This document shows, in pieces, positions 48,929 through 58,340 of a stretch of DNA of 64,000 nt. The notes under the pieces are model-generated. The model ran no database searches and was not told the DNA's origin. It worked only from the letters and a program-made list of their open reading frames with translations. This DNA comes from Lachnospiraceae bacterium (lineage in GTDB: Bacteria; Bacillota; Clostridia; Lachnospirales; Lachnospiraceae): the NCBI GenBank assembly GCA_900768755.1, contig CAAGDV010000027.1:1-64000 (forward strand), given 5' to 3'. A program made the position numbers and the translations under genes. How positions within the stretch are numbered: the stretch's first letter is position 1; every line of letters starts with the position of its first letter.

Positions 48929-51654
48929 GCAATTGTGCGGATAAAAATTTTCGCCGCGGAAAAAATCCTCTTCGAGCTTACTCCGTCTTTTGCCGCACTC
49001 TTCATGTCCGGATGTTCCCCAGCCTTGTTGACGCTAATCCTCGTCTCCTTAAAGCCTTCCCCGGCAAACGCGTCCTTAAGCCCGTTCATTACATCCCCGG
49101 CAAAAAACTCCGGCGAATTGGTCATAATCTGCGCCGAAATTCCATCCGGGGTAACTTTGCCCTCGACCGTAATATCGCTCATTCTGATTAAAAAGCTGCC
49201 CCTGTTTTCCCCCGTGTCGTAAATTTTCAGGTTAATTATCCCCATTTGGTTGTCTTTTTCAAAGGGGATAACGTAATTGTTCCGCTGCGCCAGCGTATTC
49301 ATGAGATTGATTCCCATTCCGACTCTTCTTAGTGCCTCAATGTCCACGCGATCTGTCGTGATAAGCTCTTTTGCCCGCTCCGCCAGCCGGCTATACTCTT
49401 CTTTTGCCTCGTCCTTGTCGTTAAGGGATTCCAGAAGTTTATCGGCTTCTTCCCTGACATCATCGCAAAACAGCTTGGCAGGATCTTTTATGAGAAGCTT
49501 TGCGCCGAGAATGTTTGAGATTGTCTCCGGCACTTCATTATAGGTTATAAACCGCATGACATCCTGACCCGCCTCCGCCGCTTCGCGCAAATCGGCAAGC
49601 TGCTTTTCGGCCGCCTGCTCATCTGCATGGCTTTCCTCCGCAAGCAGCGCTTTAGCAAAATCATCCGGCTCCATATCGTCAAAACCGTCCGCAATCTGCT
49701 CCAAAGCATCCGGAGTCATAAGCTTCTGCGCATTGGCAAAAAGACTTTTGTAATAGCTTACTTTGTCGCGCACCTTCGAAAGACCCGTGTTCTCATCCGC
49801 CGTGATGTCAATCTGACCTGTTTTTCTGGTCATATACGCAGTCAGAAGATTGCCCATCGTCACCGGAAGTCCCTGATTAATTAAGGAGCCGATTGCCTTC
49901 ATTCCGTCGTTTTCAAATCTCCTGACAAGACCGAAAATTCCTAAAAATTTCTCCCTCTCTTCCTCGGTAAAACCACCTTTTTTGTCCATCCGGTATACAA
50001 ACTCGCTGTATTTTTCGGACGAATACTCCACCGTCACGGGAAGCTTCGCCAGATAGTCGTTGAGCTCTGTCACGTCTGTTTCCAAAGGATTTATCCCGTC
50101 CCTTATCATGGTCAGAACATTTTTGGGAGTCATATTCGAAAACAATTGATTTACGCAGTAATCAATGTTTTTTACCTGATTAAGTGCTACCTCTGTGACC
50201 TCCAGATTGTTGTACACGAGAATCCGCACTGCACGCGCATTTTCTTCATTCTGCTTAAAACCCATCTGCTCAAGGATATCTCCCATGCTCTCCTTGATTG
50301 CACGGTTAAGGCTGTCGCCCAAATCGGTTCTTATCTCGGTAGAGAGAGCCTCATAAGACTGTCCTGCGGCTTTCATGCGCGCGTTAACTTCTTCGGCGTG
50401 ATACTGCATCGTATTGATTGATGGTATTTCTTTTGTCTCAATCACGCTTCCGATTACCGCACAATGAACACTTCTAAGGTTATCTATTCCCGAAAGAACC
50501 ATCTGCGTCTGCTCTATGTCAATGAGAGGTGCGTCAAATTCTTTTGCCTCCTCTTTCTTTAATTGTTCAAGCAAATCATTAATCTCAAGAAAATCAAGTT
50601 TCACCCCGCTCTTTTCAATCGTGCGGGCAGATTCCAGTGACATCATCAGCCTGATTTCGGTAAGCCGGCGTCTTGCCGTAACAAACCTGACCTCTCCTTC
50701 ATCCGGCTCAATTTCAAGTCCCTGCTCCTCTGTCTTTCGAAGGTCTGATACCGTAAGTTTCTCGTATTTGACCGCCCACGCCATAATATTGCCTTCGGTT
50801 GCCCTTTTTACGGTATCAATAACGGATTTGGCAGACTCCCACGGGCACTTCGCTTCATCAAGCCTGGTATCCTTGGCGTTCCTTCCCTCGATGACATTGG
50901 CCGCAATCCGCTCGATGAGCTTATCCTCTGATAAAAGCGGTTCAATCTGCGAGAGTGCCTCCATCCTGTCAAAATTCTCTTTGCACAAATCTATGTCATT
51001 GTCGAGCATGAATCTGCACATCTCCATGTTTTCGCGCGAGGGCGTCAAACCGGAGTTTATGAGTATTTTTTCTGCCTGACCGCTCATCTCGTCCCATTCT
51101 TCGTCGGTGACGGCACTTCTTCCGCACTCAAAACCTGCATGTTTTGCAATATATATGTTGCTGATGGTAGGCTCCAGCTTGTTCTGCACGAGATATGCTT
51201 TGTCGGAATCACTGACGGAATCCACTCCGGCAAGCATCGCAGCTGCGCCCATAACCTTTTTGACATCTTCTTTTGATATGTTGACTGTCGGCTCAAAATC
51301 ATCACAATATGTCGCGAGCATTATCTGAATCTTCTCCGTCACCGTGACCAGCTCCTGAGTTTCCGTATCATATAAATCAATGTCTTCACCGTCCAGTCTG
51401 GTAACACTTCCCGTATCCATTCTGTTAAAGAGCGCCGTGAGATTGTCCTGCAGAACATCCGCCTGCGCCTTGATATCATCAATTGAACCTTCTCCGGCCA
51501 ACAGCGAATTCCTCTTTGGCTCATCTCCAAAAAAGTCATTCACGCTGCCGAGTGTTACCACGTCAGAAAGAGCGGCCGCATTAAATGTGCCGCCTGCCCT
51601 TATATTATCTGTCTCTGTCTCGTAATTCGCCAACCCTAACCCGTCTATTCTCAT
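48919..51654 (-). CDS. Large DUF6240-type protein of the flagellin locus
   Basis: 911 residues; ATG at 51652-51654 is chosen for GGAG 6 nt upstream. Mostly acidic and helical, no signal peptide. The last ~150 residues (GIINLKIYDTGENRGSFLIR, EFFAGDVMNGLKDAF) resemble the C-terminal domain of hook-length control proteins (FliK). DUF6240 proteins are found near flagellin genes in Lachnospiraceae; from memory only. It may act as a ruler or export-switch protein. It lies upstream of flagellin with an internal promoter for the latter. Confidence 0.72.
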   Translation of the reverse strand: MRIDGLGLANYETETDNIRAGGTFNAAALSDVVTLGSVNDFFGDEPKRNSLLAGEGSIDDIKAQADVLQDNLTALFNRMDTGSVTRLDGEDIDLYDTETQELVTVTEKIQIMLATYCDDFEPTVNISKEDVKKVMGAAAMLAGVDSVSDSDKAYLVQNKLEPTISNIYIAKHAGFECGRSAVTDEEWDEMSGQAEKILINSGLTPSRENMEMCRFMLDNDIDLCKENFDRMEALSQIEPLLSEDKLIERIAANVIEGRNAKDTRLDEAKCPWESAKSVIDTVKRATEGNIMAWAVKYEKLTVSDLRKTEEQGLEIEPDEGEVRFVTARRRLTEIRLMMSLESARTIEKSGVKLDFLEINDLLEQLKKEEAKEFDAPLIDIEQTQMVLSGIDNLRSVHCAVIGSVIETKEIPSINTMQYHAEEVNARMKAAGQSYEALSTEIRTDLGDSLNRAIKESMGDILEQMGFKQNEENARAVRILVYNNLEVTEVALNQVKNIDYCVNQLFSNMTPKNVLTMIRDGINPLETDVTELNDYLAKLPVTVEYSSEKYSEFVYRMDKKGGFTEEEREKFLGIFGLVRRFENDGMKAIGSLINQGLPVTMGNLLTAYMTRKTGQIDITADENTGLSKVRDKVSYYKSLFANAQKLMTPDALEQIADGFDDMEPDDFAKALLAEESHADEQAAEKQLADLREAAEAGQDVMRFITYNEVPETISNILGAKLLIKDPAKLFCDDVREEADKLLESLNDKDEAKEEYSRLAERAKELITTDRVDIEALRRVGMGINLMNTLAQRNNYVIPFEKDNQMGIINLKIYDTGENRGSFLIRMSDITVEGKVTPDGISAQIMTNSPEFFAGDVMNGLKDAFAGEGFKETRISVNKAGEHPDMKSAAKDGVSSKRIFSAAKIFIRTIANL

Positions 51655-51728
51655 AGCTGTCTCCATATACAAAAAATATACCTGTGCAGGAATTCCCTAC
51701 ACAGGTATATTTCGGTAAAATATTGATA

Positions 51729-53630
51729 TTATTTTATCTTTTTATAATTAAATTTCAAAATCGCTGTTCCATACGGAGGAAGAGGAAGTGCAAAAGAATA
51801 CGGTCTGTTGTCACAAGGGGACTTCTCAGCCTTATACACTGCACCGGATTCACCCTTTTCATTGAGAAGCAGGGTATATTCACCCGGACACGGAACGCCC
51901 ACCCTGTAATCAGCCCACTCCATAGGGGTAAAATTGGTTATATACAAAAGGCAGCTCTTTCCGGATTTACTCTTTCTGATAAAGCTGTAAATGCTTCTGT
52001 AACCGTCGTCCGCATTGATCCACTCAAACCCTTCACCGTACTGGTCGAGCTCACTGTTAGCCTTGTAGCGGGTATAAATGTGAAGAAGCTTCTTAACATA
52101 CTCCTGCATGTCCTCATGATGGCTGTCCGCAAGCAGATGCCAGTCAAGCGAGCGCTTCTCGCTCCACTCCGAAAGCTGTGCAAACTCCTGTCCCATGAAC
52201 AAAAGCTTTTTGCCCGGATGTCCCATCATAAACGTATATGCCGCCTTAAGGTTGGCAAATTTATCATCATAATAACCGGGCATCTTGTTAATCATGGAGC
52301 ACTTAAGATGAACCACCTCATCGTGTGAAAGCACGAGAATATAATTCTCACTGTAAGAATATGTCATAGCAAAAGTGAGCTTGTTATGATTATTCTTCCT
52401 GAAAAACGGATCAAGTTTCATATATTCGAGGAAGTCATGCATCCATCCCATATTCCATTTGTAAGAGAATCCCAGACCGCCGTTGTCAGGTCCTGATGTT
52501 ATTCCCGGCCAAGCCGTCGACTCCTCGGCAATCGTAATTGCCCTTGGATTACGCCGCCTCATAATACTGTTAAGGTGTCTGAAAAATTCCATCGCTTCCA
52601 GATTACCGTTATCTCCGTACTTATTGGGAACCCATTCTCCGTCCCTGCGTCCGTAGTCCAGATACAGCATTGATGCCACCGCATCAACACGGAGTCCGTC
52701 AATATGGAACTTCTCAACCCAGAAAAGAGCATTGGCTATAAGGAAGTTGGAAACCTCATTTTTGCCGTAATCAAATACCTTGGTACCCCAGTCGGGATGC
52801 TCACCCTTTCTGGGATCCGCATACTCATACACGCATGTTCCGTCAAACTCCGCAAGTCCGTGCGCGTCCCTCGGAAAATGTGCCGGCACCCAGTCAAGTA
52901 TAACGCCGATTCCGTGTCTGTGCATATAATCAACAAAATACATGAAATCCAAAGGAGTTCCGTACCTTGACGTCGGCGCATAATATCCCGTTACCTGATA
53001 GCCCCAGGAGCCGTCAAAAGGATACTCAAGTATTCCCATCAGCTCTATGTGCGTAAAGCCCATCTTCTTAACATAGGCTGCCAGCTCATGAGCCATCTCC
53101 CTGTAATTGTAGAATCCGTCCTCGGTTCCGTCATCTTTCTTCTTCCACGAACCGATATGTACCTCGTAAATAGCAGTCGGCTGCTTCCAGAATTCTGTAT
53201 TCTTCTCTTCCTGTTCTATCCACTTGCCGTCGCCCCATTCATAACCGTTAATATCGGCAACCACTGACGCCGTATCCGGTCTGACCTGTGCATAGTTGGC
53301 GTACGGGTCCGCTTTGTACAGATTCCTGCCATCCTTTGCAATAATGAGATACTTATATCTGCTTCCCACAGATGCCTTTGAGGTAAACAGCTCATAAATG
53401 CCCGAACTGCCGAGCCGTGTCATCTCATAGCCATCCCCGTTCCAATTGTTAAAATCACCTACGACATACACTCTGGCTGCATTAGGCGCCCATACGGCAA
53501 AATAGATGCCCTCCACACCATTGTCGTCCGTAGTTCTGTGTGCACCCAGCTTCTCATAAATCTCGTAATGAGTGCCCATTCCGAACAGATATCTGTCCGC
53601 CTCGGATATAAATGTCTTATCGTGTGCCAT
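51729..53630 (-). CDS. glgB: 1,4-alpha-glucan branching enzyme
   Basis: 633 residues of the GH13 family. N-terminal CBM48 (YFAVWAPNAARVYVVGDFNN), (beta/alpha)8 barrel with DWVPAHFPRDAHGL, nucleophile Asp in LRVDAVASMLYLDY, acid/base Glu in TIAEESTAWPG and transition-state Asp in LSHDEVVH, and a C-terminal beta domain. Adds alpha-1,6 branches to glycogen. ATG at 53628-53630 has GGAGAGG upstream; the ORF opens four codons before. No other glg genes are adjacent. Confidence 0.96.
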   Translation of the reverse strand: MAHDKTFISEADRYLFGMGTHYEIYEKLGAHRTTDDNGVEGIYFAVWAPNAARVYVVGDFNNWNGDGYEMTRLGSSGIYELFTSKASVGSRYKYLIIAKDGRNLYKADPYANYAQVRPDTASVVADINGYEWGDGKWIEQEEKNTEFWKQPTAIYEVHIGSWKKKDDGTEDGFYNYREMAHELAAYVKKMGFTHIELMGILEYPFDGSWGYQVTGYYAPTSRYGTPLDFMYFVDYMHRHGIGVILDWVPAHFPRDAHGLAEFDGTCVYEYADPRKGEHPDWGTKVFDYGKNEVSNFLIANALFWVEKFHIDGLRVDAVASMLYLDYGRRDGEWVPNKYGDNGNLEAMEFFRHLNSIMRRRNPRAITIAEESTAWPGITSGPDNGGLGFSYKWNMGWMHDFLEYMKLDPFFRKNNHNKLTFAMTYSYSENYILVLSHDEVVHLKCSMINKMPGYYDDKFANLKAAYTFMMGHPGKKLLFMGQEFAQLSEWSEKRSLDWHLLADSHHEDMQEYVKKLLHIYTRYKANSELDQYGEGFEWINADDGYRSIYSFIRKSKSGKSCLLYITNFTPMEWADYRVGVPCPGEYTLLLNEKGESGAVYKAEKSPCDNRPYSFALPLPPYGTAILKFNYKKIK

Positions 53631-53753
53631 AACCCTCTCCATAATATAAAATATTATGTTGAGTATATCATATTTTTTTGCAAATTTCCATATTGTTGTG
53701 CTATAATCTCGATATAAATTGTTAAAAATATAGAAGTGAAAGGATTACGGTAT

Positions 53754-54719
53754 ATGATTTTCAAGTTGATCGACACATCCTACATAAACGAGATGACATT
53801 CCTTAGCATAATTTTGGCATTTGCGGCTACCTGTGTAATCATCAGTCTCTGCAAAAATATTTTGCCCAGGGATCAGGGCAGAGCATACGCAATTAACGGT
53901 CAGAAGTCGGAGGGCAAGCCCCGCGGTGCAGGAATGATATTCGTTCTTGTATTCGCGGTCTGCTCACTTATTTTTGTTCCCTACAGCAACGAAATGCTCA
54001 TATATATTATTCTCATAGTTGCAACGATGTTGAGCGGTTATCTTGACGACCGTTCCAATTCCCCGTGGAGTGAGTACAAAAAAGGCATAATTGACCTTGT
54101 TCTCGCCATCGCATGTGCCATTACCTATGTCAATTACAACGGAACCACAATCAGTCTTCTTCCAAACGGAGCCGTAACTTTTACCATGCCTGTGGTGCCT
54201 TTCGTTATCCTTGCGGTAATATTAATATGGGCAAGCATCAATGTTACAAACTGTTCCGACGGAATTGACGGGTTGTGCGGAACGCTTTCAATTATATCAA
54301 TGGTCACTCTTTACGGCATCTGCCGGATAAGGGGAATTGACCCGGCCGTAAAGCACCTTATTCTGATTTTTGCGGTCTGTGTGCTTGGTTACCTGTGGTT
54401 CAACGCTTCACCGAGCCGTCTTCTCATGGGAGACGCCGGTTCACGCGCCATCGGTTTCTTTCTTGCAATCGCCGCACTGAAAACAGGCTGTCCGTTTCTG
54501 TACATTCCTGCGGCAATTGTAATCATAATCGACGGCGGTCTCGGTCTTATTAAAGTGTTCCTGTTAAGATTTTTTAAGATAAAAATCCTTGCGAACACGA
54601 GGACTCCCATCCATGACCATATGCGCAAGAACAAGGGCTGGTCAGACACCCAGGTTGTGTTCAGATTCTCAATAATGCAGCTGGTTGTTTCGCTTGCGTT
54701 ACTTTTTGCCTTTGCATAA
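53754..54719 (+). CDS. MraY-like phospho-MurNAc-pentapeptide transferase paralogue
   Basis: 321 residues, about ten membrane helices. Has the polyprenyl-phosphate transferase motifs: SGYLDDRSNSPWSEYKKG, NVTNCSDGIDGLCGTL, LLMGDAGSRAIGF and, where MraY has PIHHHxE, TPIHDHMRKNKGWSD. The single His change and the absence of dcw neighbours suggest a paralogue, perhaps acting on another sugar-phosphate. ATG at 53754 is led by AAAGGA; an in-frame GTG lies six codons before. Confidence 0.85.
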   Translation: MIFKLIDTSYINEMTFLSIILAFAATCVIISLCKNILPRDQGRAYAINGQKSEGKPRGAGMIFVLVFAVCSLIFVPYSNEMLIYIILIVATMLSGYLDDRSNSPWSEYKKGIIDLVLAIACAITYVNYNGTTISLLPNGAVTFTMPVVPFVILAVILIWASINVTNCSDGIDGLCGTLSIISMVTLYGICRIRGIDPAVKHLILIFAVCVLGYLWFNASPSRLLMGDAGSRAIGFFLAIAALKTGCPFLYIPAAIVIIIDGGLGLIKVFLLRFFKIKILANTRTPIHDHMRKNKGWSDTQVVFRFSIMQLVVSLALLFAFA

Positions 54720-56117
54720 TTACAGAACCGTCACGGAAAACTCAATGCTGCCGCAGTAGTCTCCCGCTTTGCTTATTGTCTCTTCGGGCATCAGGCGGTA
54801 AAATAATTTGGTGGTAACAGCAGTGTCAATCAGATACTGCTGTTTTTGTATGGGTTGGTAGCCGCTGCCGTAGTTAGCCGAAGCCTCAGCCACCACACTG
54901 TACCGCGTCGTCTCATCCCCAACCCTGTACACCCAAAGTCCCGGGTCAGTATCCACCAGAACCCTTTTTCTTCCGCTCATCCCCTCGGTTCCGTTGTTAT
55001 ACACTTTGACGGTAATCTCGTAGGGCTCGTTTATCGAGCAGTACGCCGGAACCTCAACCTCAAAGCCCATAACATACACGGTACAGCTTGCGCTCGCACC
55101 TCCGGCCGCAGTTGCGGTAATCACCGCTATTCCTGTATTTTTCGGAGTTATTCTGCCAAAAGAATCCACCGCTGCGATTGAGGAGTCGCTGCTGCTCCAG
55201 CTTATTGTCTTATCCAATGCATCAAGCGGAGCGGTTTGAGCCGTAATTTTTATGGTATCGGAGGAATTCTGCTCGGTTATGACATAGCTTTTATCAAGCG
55301 TCACCTGACTGACCAATATCGGATTCCACACGGCACTGAATATTGTGTTCCTAAAAATGTCCGCGTCATACTCACATAAAAGTGTTCCGCTGTATATTTT
55401 GCCGCTTTCCGCTTTCCAGCCGCCAAAAGAATATCCTTCCCTAACCGGCGTCGGCAAAGTAAACTCCTCGACACCGATACGCTCGGCACTGTAATCGGCC
55501 GCACTTCCTTTTATGCTGCCGCCCATGCTTTTGAATGTGTACAAAAACGGCTTAAACAATACATAATTCAGTTCTGAAGCTGCTATATCATCTGATGTAA
55601 TCATGGTATCAATTCCTCCTGCGTCGCTGATATCTCCGTTGTCCTGACGAAACACAACCATTATCCACTCTGCTTTATCAGTAAGCGTACACACATCTCC
55701 TGTTCCCATCCATGTCCCGTTACATACCATGGAGTACTGCGAGTCGAACTCGGCACAGTACACATATTGGTTGTCCGAAAATACAAAGGAAATCTCTTGA
55801 CCGGGGGTTACTTTAAAAAATTTGACATATGCAATTCTTGACTTGTTAAACCAGTAAAAAGCGGTCTCTATCTTCTTCCCGATAAAGTCCGACCCCGTCG
55901 TAATGTACGCAGAATAATTTCCGATGTCGGTTAAGCGGTATACAGCTCCCGGGTCGTCCACTTTTGCAATCCTATCCGCCGTAACCATGAATTTGTCGTA
56001 CATAGTGCCGCTCGCGTCCTTCCCCGTCCAATACGTGTCGGCAGTTACAAACACCGGAACCGCAAGGCTTGCCAGAACGGCCAAAACAAAAATAATTATT
56101 TTTCTCTTAATTGCCAT
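54720..56117 (-). CDS. Secreted surface protein with InlB-type repeat and BIG2 domain
   Basis: 465 residues with a signal peptide (IIIFVLAVLASLAVPVFVTA). Domains: an unrecognised N-terminal half (about 27-215), a Listeria-Bacteroides InlB-type repeat (PTPVREGYSFGGWKAESGKI ... FSAVW, about 228-275), a BIG2 Ig-like domain (ITAQTAPLDALDKTISWSSS, SSIAAVDSFGRITPKNTGIA), and a C-terminal Ig-like domain. No LPxTG anchor. It overlaps the 176-residue gene upstream by 11 nt, part of a three-gene surface unit. Confidence 0.82.
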   Translation of the reverse strand: MAIKRKIIIFVLAVLASLAVPVFVTADTYWTGKDASGTMYDKFMVTADRIAKVDDPGAVYRLTDIGNYSAYITTGSDFIGKKIETAFYWFNKSRIAYVKFFKVTPGQEISFVFSDNQYVYCAEFDSQYSMVCNGTWMGTGDVCTLTDKAEWIMVVFRQDNGDISDAGGIDTMITSDDIAASELNYVLFKPFLYTFKSMGGSIKGSAADYSAERIGVEEFTLPTPVREGYSFGGWKAESGKIYSGTLLCEYDADIFRNTIFSAVWNPILVSQVTLDKSYVITEQNSSDTIKITAQTAPLDALDKTISWSSSDSSIAAVDSFGRITPKNTGIAVITATAAGGASASCTVYVMGFEVEVPAYCSINEPYEITVKVYNNGTEGMSGRKRVLVDTDPGLWVYRVGDETTRYSVVAEASANYGSGYQPIQKQQYLIDTAVTTKLFYRLMPEETISKAGDYCGSIEFSVTVL

Positions 56118-56637
56118 CTCTCTTTAAATCCACCCTGAATTCAATCACCGCCAGATAATCTCCGGCCTGTGTGCTTTCATCAATCTCAAGTGCACTCATC
56201 GTGACATCGCCTATCAGGTTAACCGTGCTGTCCGCGCCGTCGCGGAACTTTCCGACCAAAAAACCGGTGCCACTGATATTCTGCCCTGATGTGCTCAATG
56301 TAGTTGTCAGATACACCGCCTCTTTGCCGTCCGGAACGTTCTGCCGTACCAGTCTGACCTCGCCGTCCTGACTGCAGCCGCCGATGATTGTGACGTCTAT
56401 TTCCTCGTCCGGACGAAGATTCACCTTTGACGCCCCAATGCTGAAAGTATCCGCCTCGTTGCCTTTTGGCATTATCACCGCCGGTATCCTAATCTCAAAA
56501 GCCGTGTTGTCAACGGTAAATCTCACCGGAACAGAGCTTGTACCCCCGTCCGTGCTGATTGTGTCTGCCCATACTTTATCTGTGGCAAGCAGCACGCATG
56601 CCGCTGCCAGTATTCCTGTCAAAATCTTTTTTATCAT
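56107..56637 (-). CDS. Secreted pilin-like or surface subunit, unknown
   Basis: 176 residues with a signal peptide (ILTGILAAACVLLATDKVWA). The mature part is beta-rich, with phrases such as FEIRIPAVIMPKGNEADTF and SALEIDESTQAGDYLAVIEF that recall secreted WxL/camelysin-type or pilus subunits with a final strand for donor exchange. No anchor. Starts 3 nt after the upstream gene and overlaps the BIG2 protein gene, so three proteins are made together. Confidence 0.68.
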   Translation of the reverse strand: MIKKILTGILAAACVLLATDKVWADTISTDGGTSSVPVRFTVDNTAFEIRIPAVIMPKGNEADTFSIGASKVNLRPDEEIDVTIIGGCSQDGEVRLVRQNVPDGKEAVYLTTTLSTSGQNISGTGFLVGKFRDGADSTVNLIGDVTMSALEIDESTQAGDYLAVIEFRVDLKRDGN

Positions 56638-56640
56638 TTC

Positions 56641-57147
56641 CTACTCCTTATAAACATTAATCTGTATTGTCTGTGAAACCGTGTTGTACGCCGTGCCCGC
56701 GTCAAGTGAACACGGCAGTGCCTCAATTCTGACCGAGTAACTTCCCTGAACGGTTATTCCGTACAAATCAAAACCGCACCGCTCTCCCGAAAGCAGCTGC
56801 TCCGTCTCATGCACGAGCGTGTCGCCAAGATATATTCTGTACTTCATAAGACATTCATTGTCTGTCGGATTGTACAGAATGAGTAACGGGCGGCTCCGGT
56901 CAATATCGCAGTCTGCATACCCCGGCACCTTAATATATAAAAGAGTTGCCGGCTCTACGGTCTCTATCGTCTGCTGCGGTTCATACACCGCAGGGGATGT
57001 CGGCTCCGGCTCCTTGGCACTGACATTCCTGCCCAAAATCATGCCTAACAGTGCGCCCAAAACAAGTAACGGAATCAGCAGTAATGCATAATTGAATGAC
57101 ACCACCACCGCGTAATTCCCGTCCTCCTGTATGCGACCGCCAACCAC
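56641..57147 (-). CDS. Membrane-anchored surface protein; true start probably upstream
   Basis: From the GTG at 57145-57147, 168 residues: a membrane helix at about 17-38 and a beta-rich extracellular domain. The GTG has no ribosome site. The same frame stays open to 57315 and looks coding throughout (KKRKDLTPERLKSIVKICGD, then GYVRYNKVKPIDGYRKALGR), where an ATA codon stands 9 nt after a perfect GGAGG. So the real gene is likely 224 residues and either starts at ATA or has lost its ATG. First gene of the surface module. Confidence 0.65.
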   Translation of the reverse strand: MVGGRIQEDGNYAVVVSFNYALLLIPLLVLGALLGMILGRNVSAKEPEPTSPAVYEPQQTIETVEPATLLYIKVPGYADCDIDRSRPLLILYNPTDNECLMKYRIYLGDTLVHETEQLLSGERCGFDLYGITVQGSYSVRIEALPCSLDAGTAYNTVSQTIQINVYKE

Positions 57148-57486
57148 TCTTGACCAGTGCCGGTGCGCTCTCCCCAGGGCTTTCCTGTACCCGTCTATGG
57201 GTTTAACCTTATTGTATCTTACATACCCGGTGACGCATCCGTCCCCGCATATCTTAACGATACTTTTCAGGCGCTCGGGCGTCAGGTCTTTTCTCTTCTT
57301 GGATGCTTTGTCTATCTATACTCACCTCCGGAAAAAATGCTGTGAAAAATGGAAGCAAAATAATACAGAATGCGGGAGCCCGCAACTTCAATTCGGATGT
57401 AGAAAAAAGATTAACGCCAAACTCATCAATTGTCAATGAATTTGGCACAGTTTATAAATTCTTTATTGATTTTACCAAAATTTAAT

Positions 57487-58335
57487 CTAATTCAGTGTCA
57501 GATTATAGATATCTCTTTTGGAGACCCCTCTGTCCTTCGCAACAAGCTTCATCGCGGACTTTTTATCCATCCCCTGCGAAAGATATAGCTCCATATGCTC
57601 CTCGACGGAGAGCTTCTCCCATTCTTTCCGGCTCTCTTCCTCCATCGCTTTCCGGCTGGCGCCCTCAATCACGAGAACATACTCGCCGCGGGGCTCGTTG
57701 TCCGTATAGTGCAGCACTGCCTGTGAAAGTGTGGTTCTAAAAACCGTCTCGTGTTTTTTGGTAAGTTCCTTGCACACGGCAATCTTTCTGTCACCGCCGA
57801 GCGCGTCGCAAAGCTCGGACAGTGTTTTGACCAGATGATGGGGAGCCTCATAAATAATTATGGTGTAAGTCTGGGTTTTAAGCTCGGAAAGCACCGCCTG
57901 GCGCTCTTTTTTGTCGGACGGGAGAAACGCTTCAAAACAAAATCTTCTGGTGGAAAGTCCCGATACGATAAGCGCATTAATACACGCGGCCGGTCCCGGT
58001 ATCGGAATAACCTCGATTCCCGCATCAACCGCCTGTCTCACGAGCTCCTCGCCCGGGTCGGATATTCCCGGCGTTCCCGCATCGGTTATCAACGCTATGT
58101 TCATCCCCGCCTTAAGTTTATCCACAATCACCCTGGCTTTATCCACTTTGTTATACTCGTGATAGCTCGTCATCGGCGTATCTATCTCAAAATGGTTTAA
58201 AAGCTTAATGCTGTTTCTGGTGTCCTCCGCCGCAATCAGGTCCGCTTCCTTCATAATTCTTATGGCACGGACCGGCATGTCCTCAAGATTGCCTATGGGC
58301 GTTGCACACAAATACAATTTTCCCGCATTTTCCAT
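57487..58335 (-). CDS. rsmI: 16S rRNA 2'-O-ribose C1402 methyltransferase
   Basis: 282 residues. Tetrapyrrole-methylase fold: LYLCATPIGNLEDMPVRAIR, ADLIAAEDTRNSIKLLNHFE, ALITDAGTPGISDPGEELV, IPIPGPAACINALIVSGL. Methylates C1402 in the decoding centre with SAM. 5 nt after trmN6-like gene, in the usual Firmicutes cluster. Confidence 0.96.
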   Translation of the reverse strand: MENAGKLYLCATPIGNLEDMPVRAIRIMKEADLIAAEDTRNSIKLLNHFEIDTPMTSYHEYNKVDKARVIVDKLKAGMNIALITDAGTPGISDPGEELVRQAVDAGIEVIPIPGPAACINALIVSGLSTRRFCFEAFLPSDKKERQAVLSELKTQTYTIIIYEAPHHLVKTLSELCDALGGDRKIAVCKELTKKHETVFRTTLSQAVLHYTDNEPRGEYVLVIEGASRKAMEEESRKEWEKLSVEEHMELYLSQGMDKKSAMKLVAKDRGVSKRDIYNLTLN

Positions 58336-58340
58336 CTGTT

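Noticed and set aside
52704..53267. Plus-strand ORFs opposite glgB
   Set aside because: Antisense to a fully conserved enzyme; no start signals.
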